Positions 6,466 to 8,392 of a stretch of 8,392 nt of DNA are shown here, piece by piece; positions within the stretch are counted from its first letter, which is position 1; each line of letters opens with the position of its first letter. Under the pieces are notes generated by a model. The model was not told the DNA's origin and made no database searches. It saw nothing but the letters and a program-made list of their open reading frames with translations. The stretch covers positions 1 to 8,392 of the forward strand of contig JBBRMT010000216.1 of NCBI GenBank assembly GCA_038230695.1, in the 5' to 3' direction. The DNA comes from QHBQ01 sp038230695 (GTDB lineage: Bacteria > Chloroflexota > Chloroflexia > QHBQ01). The translations under genes were made by a program, and so were the position numbers.

Positions 6466-6558
6466 TAGCTTCAGCATTAAGCTCAAATCAGCATAAGGTA
6501 CGCTGGCCTGTTTCCTTAGCTTGCTGTCTATGGACGGGCCACCGCCCCTACGATGCTT

Positions 6559-8392
6559 TTAACCGCACATCCCCGCCCACACCTGTTCGGCGATACGCTC
6601 CCAGCCAACGGTAGCGGCAAGCTGGCGTGCGCCCTCGCTCAATCGAGCTTGCAGCGCGACATCAGCCGCCAGGTGGGTGAGGGCGGCAGCGAGGGCGGGG
6701 GCATCGTTCGGCGGCATCAGCAGCAGATTGTCGCCATCTTGCAGTTCGGGCAGGTTTGTGTAGGGGCGAGATTTATCACGCCCTGCTTGCCCATCGTGGG
6801 CATCGGTACGTGGCAACGTTCTCCCCCAAACCCCCGCTGGGGGCTTAGGATTGAAGGCGATTGGCGGCTTATGGTTAATCGCGGAAGGCGCAACGGTCGA
6901 AATAGTGGGCAGGCCGTGAGCTAGCGCAGCCAGCAGGCTGCCCCGTCGCAGGCTAGCGCCGTCGCGGAAAGGCAACGCCGCAAGGTCCGCACCGCACAGC
7001 CACGCCGATACCTCGCGCTCGGATACCTGCCCGCTACGGATAATACGCTGACCCAGCCCCAACCGTTCTATCTCCACCTCAATCTGCGCGGCGAAGCGGC
7101 GATTGGTCGGGTCGCTGCTGCCAACCCCGCCGCCGATAATCGCCAGCTTGAAGTATGGCGGCAGTATCGCCAGGGCTTGCAGCAGCGTGTCTAGCCCCTT
7201 GCTCTGGTTGAGCAGGCCAAAATAGGCAATCAGCATCTCTTGATCGGCAACGTTATGTTCTTTCCGCCACATATCCCGTGAGTAATCATCCGGCGGCGAA
7301 ACCGCGATGTTGCTGCCGATGGGGATAATACTCAGCTTATCACCCCATGCAGTCACCGCCATCGCATCTTCGACATTAGTCACTATTGCCGCATCGCTGA
7401 ACTTGAGCAGCAGCCAGTTCGCCAGTTGGCGCACCCGCGCGGCTTTGGGGAACAGATAGGGCAGCAGCAAATCGTGGAATGTGACCACCACCCGTGCCGG
7501 GTTGCCGCGCAGCTTGAGGTAGAGTGGCAGCAGGTTCACCGCCAGATGCATCCGATACGCGCCGGTCTGGTACTGGATGTTCAGCGCGTCAATCTTCTGG
7601 CGTAGCAGGGCGCTATGCACCGCTGGCAGCATCGCCCAGCCAACACCAGATTGCAGATTGCAGATTGCAGATTGCAGATTGTTGGCCGAAGGTTGACCCT
7701 CAGCATTCGTATAGGGCGAGATTCTCCCCTCACCAAACCTACCCGCAGGGAACCCATAAGGGGTTTCCCCGCTGGGGAGAGGCTTTTTGCTTTTGTCACC
7801 CACCACCAACACCGTTGCGCCTAGCGTCTGCGCCAGTTCGTGGGTATAATCGCCCACGCCGCCGGGCTGAGGGCGATACTCTGCGGTTAGCAGGGCCAGC
7901 TTCGGCGTAGCGGCGGGGCGAACATAGCGGCGCAGGCCGTTGCCCAGCAGTTGCATATTGGCGGCAATCCGTGCTGCCCGCAGCGTCCGCTTGTGGCCGA
8001 GCAGCCACTTGGCCGCTTCTATGCCCATCTGCGCGGTATATAGCAGGCGCAGCCAGCCGCGCAGTAGTCGCGCCTGACGCACGCCGTGCCACTTCGCCCA
8101 GTATAGCACCTTGCTGACGTTGAAGTTGATCGCCCGCCGCCCGGTCGCCTGCGCCGCGCTTCGTCCCTCGTGGTGTACCACAGTGGTTTGCGGCAGATAG
8201 ACGATGCGCCCGCCCGCCTGCTTGAGGCGCTGGCACCAGTCGAGTTCCTCGCTGTACATGAAGAAACCGGCATCCATTGCGCCGGTTTGCTCAATCGCCG
8301 CCCGCCGCACCACCAGGCACGCACCAACCAGCCAGTCGGCCTCGTGGGCGGCAGAGCTTGACTCGTCTTCCATGTAATAACGTCGCAGCAGC
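6559..8392 (-). CDS. GT2-GT4 fusion glycosyltransferase, N-terminus beyond window
   Basis: The frame is open through the window edge, upstream of the first in-window ATG (8373): the preceding codons read LLRRYY, which fits a GT2 domain, so the real start is outside. Numbered from that ATG, residues 12-71 (DWLVGACLVVRR, MYSEELDWCQRL, VVHHEG) are the C-terminal part of a GT2 rhamnosyltransferase-like domain, with the EELDW segment matching the catalytic-base region. Residues 80-150 are a basic helical linker. A GT4-like domain follows from about 157: YRPQPGGVGDYTHELA (donor-side loop), FHDLLLPYLF, VEDAMAV, AYFGLLNQSKGLDTLL, and SLRRGSLLAALAHGLP, which stands where EX7E retaining enzymes bind donor. 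About 193-243 and 496-540 are repeat-derived inserts; without them the GT4 part is about 350 residues, normal for the family. Predicted role is sequential sugar addition to a surface polysaccharide, in the cytosol; donor and acceptor sugars are unknown. Confidence 0.9.
   Translation of the reverse strand, partial: LLRRYYMEDESSSAAHEADWLVGACLVVRRAAIEQTGAMDAGFFMYSEELDWCQRLKQAGGRIVYLPQTTVVHHEGRSAAQATGRRAINFNVSKVLYWAKWHGVRQARLLRGWLRLLYTAQMGIEAAKWLLGHKRTLRAARIAANMQLLGNGLRRYVRPAATPKLALLTAEYRPQPGGVGDYTHELAQTLGATVLVVGDKSKKPLPSGETPYGFPAGRFGEGRISPYTNAEGQPSANNLQSAICNLQSGVGWAMLPAVHSALLRQKIDALNIQYQTGAYRMHLAVNLLPLYLKLRGNPARVVVTFHDLLLPYLFPKAARVRQLANWLLLKFSDAAIVTNVEDAMAVTAWGDKLSIIPIGSNIAVSPPDDYSRDMWRKEHNVADQEMLIAYFGLLNQSKGLDTLLQALAILPPYFKLAIIGGGVGSSDPTNRRFAAQIEVEIERLGLGQRIIRSGQVSEREVSAWLCGADLAALPFRDGASLRRGSLLAALAHGLPTISTVAPSAINHKPPIAFNPKPPAGVWGRTLPRTDAHDGQAGRDKSRPYTNLPELQDGDNLLLMPPNDAPALAAALTHLAADVALQARLSEGARQLAATVGWERIAEQVWAGMCG
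6751..6888. repeat. Mosaic palindromic insert in the GT4 domain (distal)
   Basis: This stretch encodes residues 496-541, between LAHGLPTIST and LPELQDGDN, which are normally only a few residues apart in this family. Its modules are a GTAGGGGCGAGATT element with a GGGCG/CGCCC stem (6764-6768 with 6779-6783), the hairpin GCCCA-TCG-TGGGC (6789-6801) and the hairpin CCCCC-GCT-GGGGG (6831-6843). The frame stays open across all of them and yields the peptide GRDKSRPYTN. Confidence 0.75.
7645..7797. repeat. Mosaic heptamer and palindrome insert in the GT4 domain (proximal)
   Basis: This stretch encodes residues 193-243, between ATVLVVGD and GWAMLPAVH. It contains the CAGATTG array (7647-7681), a GTATAGGGCGAGATT element (7709-7723), an imperfect stem GGGAACCC with GGGTTTCCC (7748-7769) and CCCC-GCT-GGGG (7767-7777) followed by GCTTTTTGC. 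The last part matches the intergenic repeat at 898-922. The encoded peptide is low-complexity and contains ISPYTN. Confidence 0.78.
7647..7681. repeat. Heptamer tandem repeat, unit CAGATTG, five perfect copies
   Basis: Five exact CAGATTG units inside the GT2/GT4 gene. On the coding (minus) strand the unit reads CAATCTG and gives the seven-residue-periodic peptide NNLQSAICNLQS at about residues 231-242. A gain or loss of one unit would shift the downstream frame and remove most of the GT4 domain. Confidence 0.95.

Larger units (their letters stand above)
6151..6558. other. Intergenic region between GT2/GT4 and GT39 genes, no convincing gene
   Basis: These 408 bases contain only overlapping short frames of low quality. 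Directly after the GT2/GT4 stop is a GTAGGGGCG-type element (about 6532-6553, read on the minus strand) with a GGGC/GCCC stem. CCAGCGTA (6460-6467) and TACGCTGG (6499-6506) form perfect 8-base inverted arms. The MITE-like inverted repeat pair and a dyad close to the GT39 start are listed separately. The 6150-6200 part is distinctly more AT-rich than the genes, consistent with a leader or promoter region, but I found no well-spaced -35/-10 pair there. Confidence 0.6.

Noticed and set aside
7645..7797. Inserts in the GT4 domain as an intein or a CRISPR-like array
   Set aside because: They are far too short for an intein and show no splicing motifs. Repeats are head-to-tail heptamers without spacers, so this is not CRISPR.

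Overview
The window looks like part of a GC-rich bacterial chromosome, most plausibly a filamentous Chloroflexota (Chloroflexia-type) genome. That guess is inference, resting on protein flavour, on very large glycosyltransferases, and on the abundance of heptanucleotide tandem repeats and GC-rich palindromes that interrupt genes. No rRNA, tRNA, CRISPR array, transposase or phage gene is visible. All six recognisable protein genes lie on the minus strand, so transcription runs from high to low coordinates.

Layout in transcription order. (1) 8392-6559: a glycosyltransferase whose 5' end lies beyond the window. It joins the C-terminal end of a GT2-like (rhamnosyltransferase-type) domain to a GT4-like domain. 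(2) 6558-6151: a 408-base gap with no convincing gene. It holds a GTAGGGGCG-type repeat just after the stop codon, a pair of 29-base inverted repeats 96 bases apart (MITE-like), and a small dyad close to the next start. (3) 6150-3655: an 831-residue GT39-type membrane glycosyltransferase. (4) 3654-3559: a gap with a good sigma-70-like promoter whose -10 hexamer sits inside a perfect 13-base palindrome. (5) 3558-2566: a PIG-L/LmbE-type deacetylase with a long acidic N-terminal tail. (6) 2549-1689: a 3-hydroxybutyryl-CoA dehydrogenase-type enzyme, a few bases behind gene 5. (7) 1577-927: a cyclase/kynurenine-formamidase-type protein with a variant metal-binding motif. (8) 783-1: an inositol monophosphatase family protein, cut by the window edge just before its C-terminus.

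The two glycosyltransferases probably act on cell-surface glycans: GT2/GT4 enzymes with nucleotide sugars in the cytosol, GT39 with polyprenyl-phosphate sugars at the membrane. The PIG-L and dehydrogenase genes look like one transcription unit from the 3622-3651 promoter, perhaps continuing into the cyclase and phosphatase genes. Nothing in the sequence ties these four enzymes into one pathway.

The most unusual feature is repeat DNA built into the glycosyltransferase reading frames. At least four in-frame inserts (5005-5214, 4687-4812, 7645-7797, 6751-6888) combine perfect heptamer arrays with short GC-rich palindromes, yet the frames stay open. A fourth heptamer array lies just upstream of the phosphatase start, and related palindromes occur between genes. 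Because one heptamer gained or lost shifts the frame, two of these arrays (five perfect copies each) could act as phase-variation switches. That is a testable hypothesis, not something the sequence proves.
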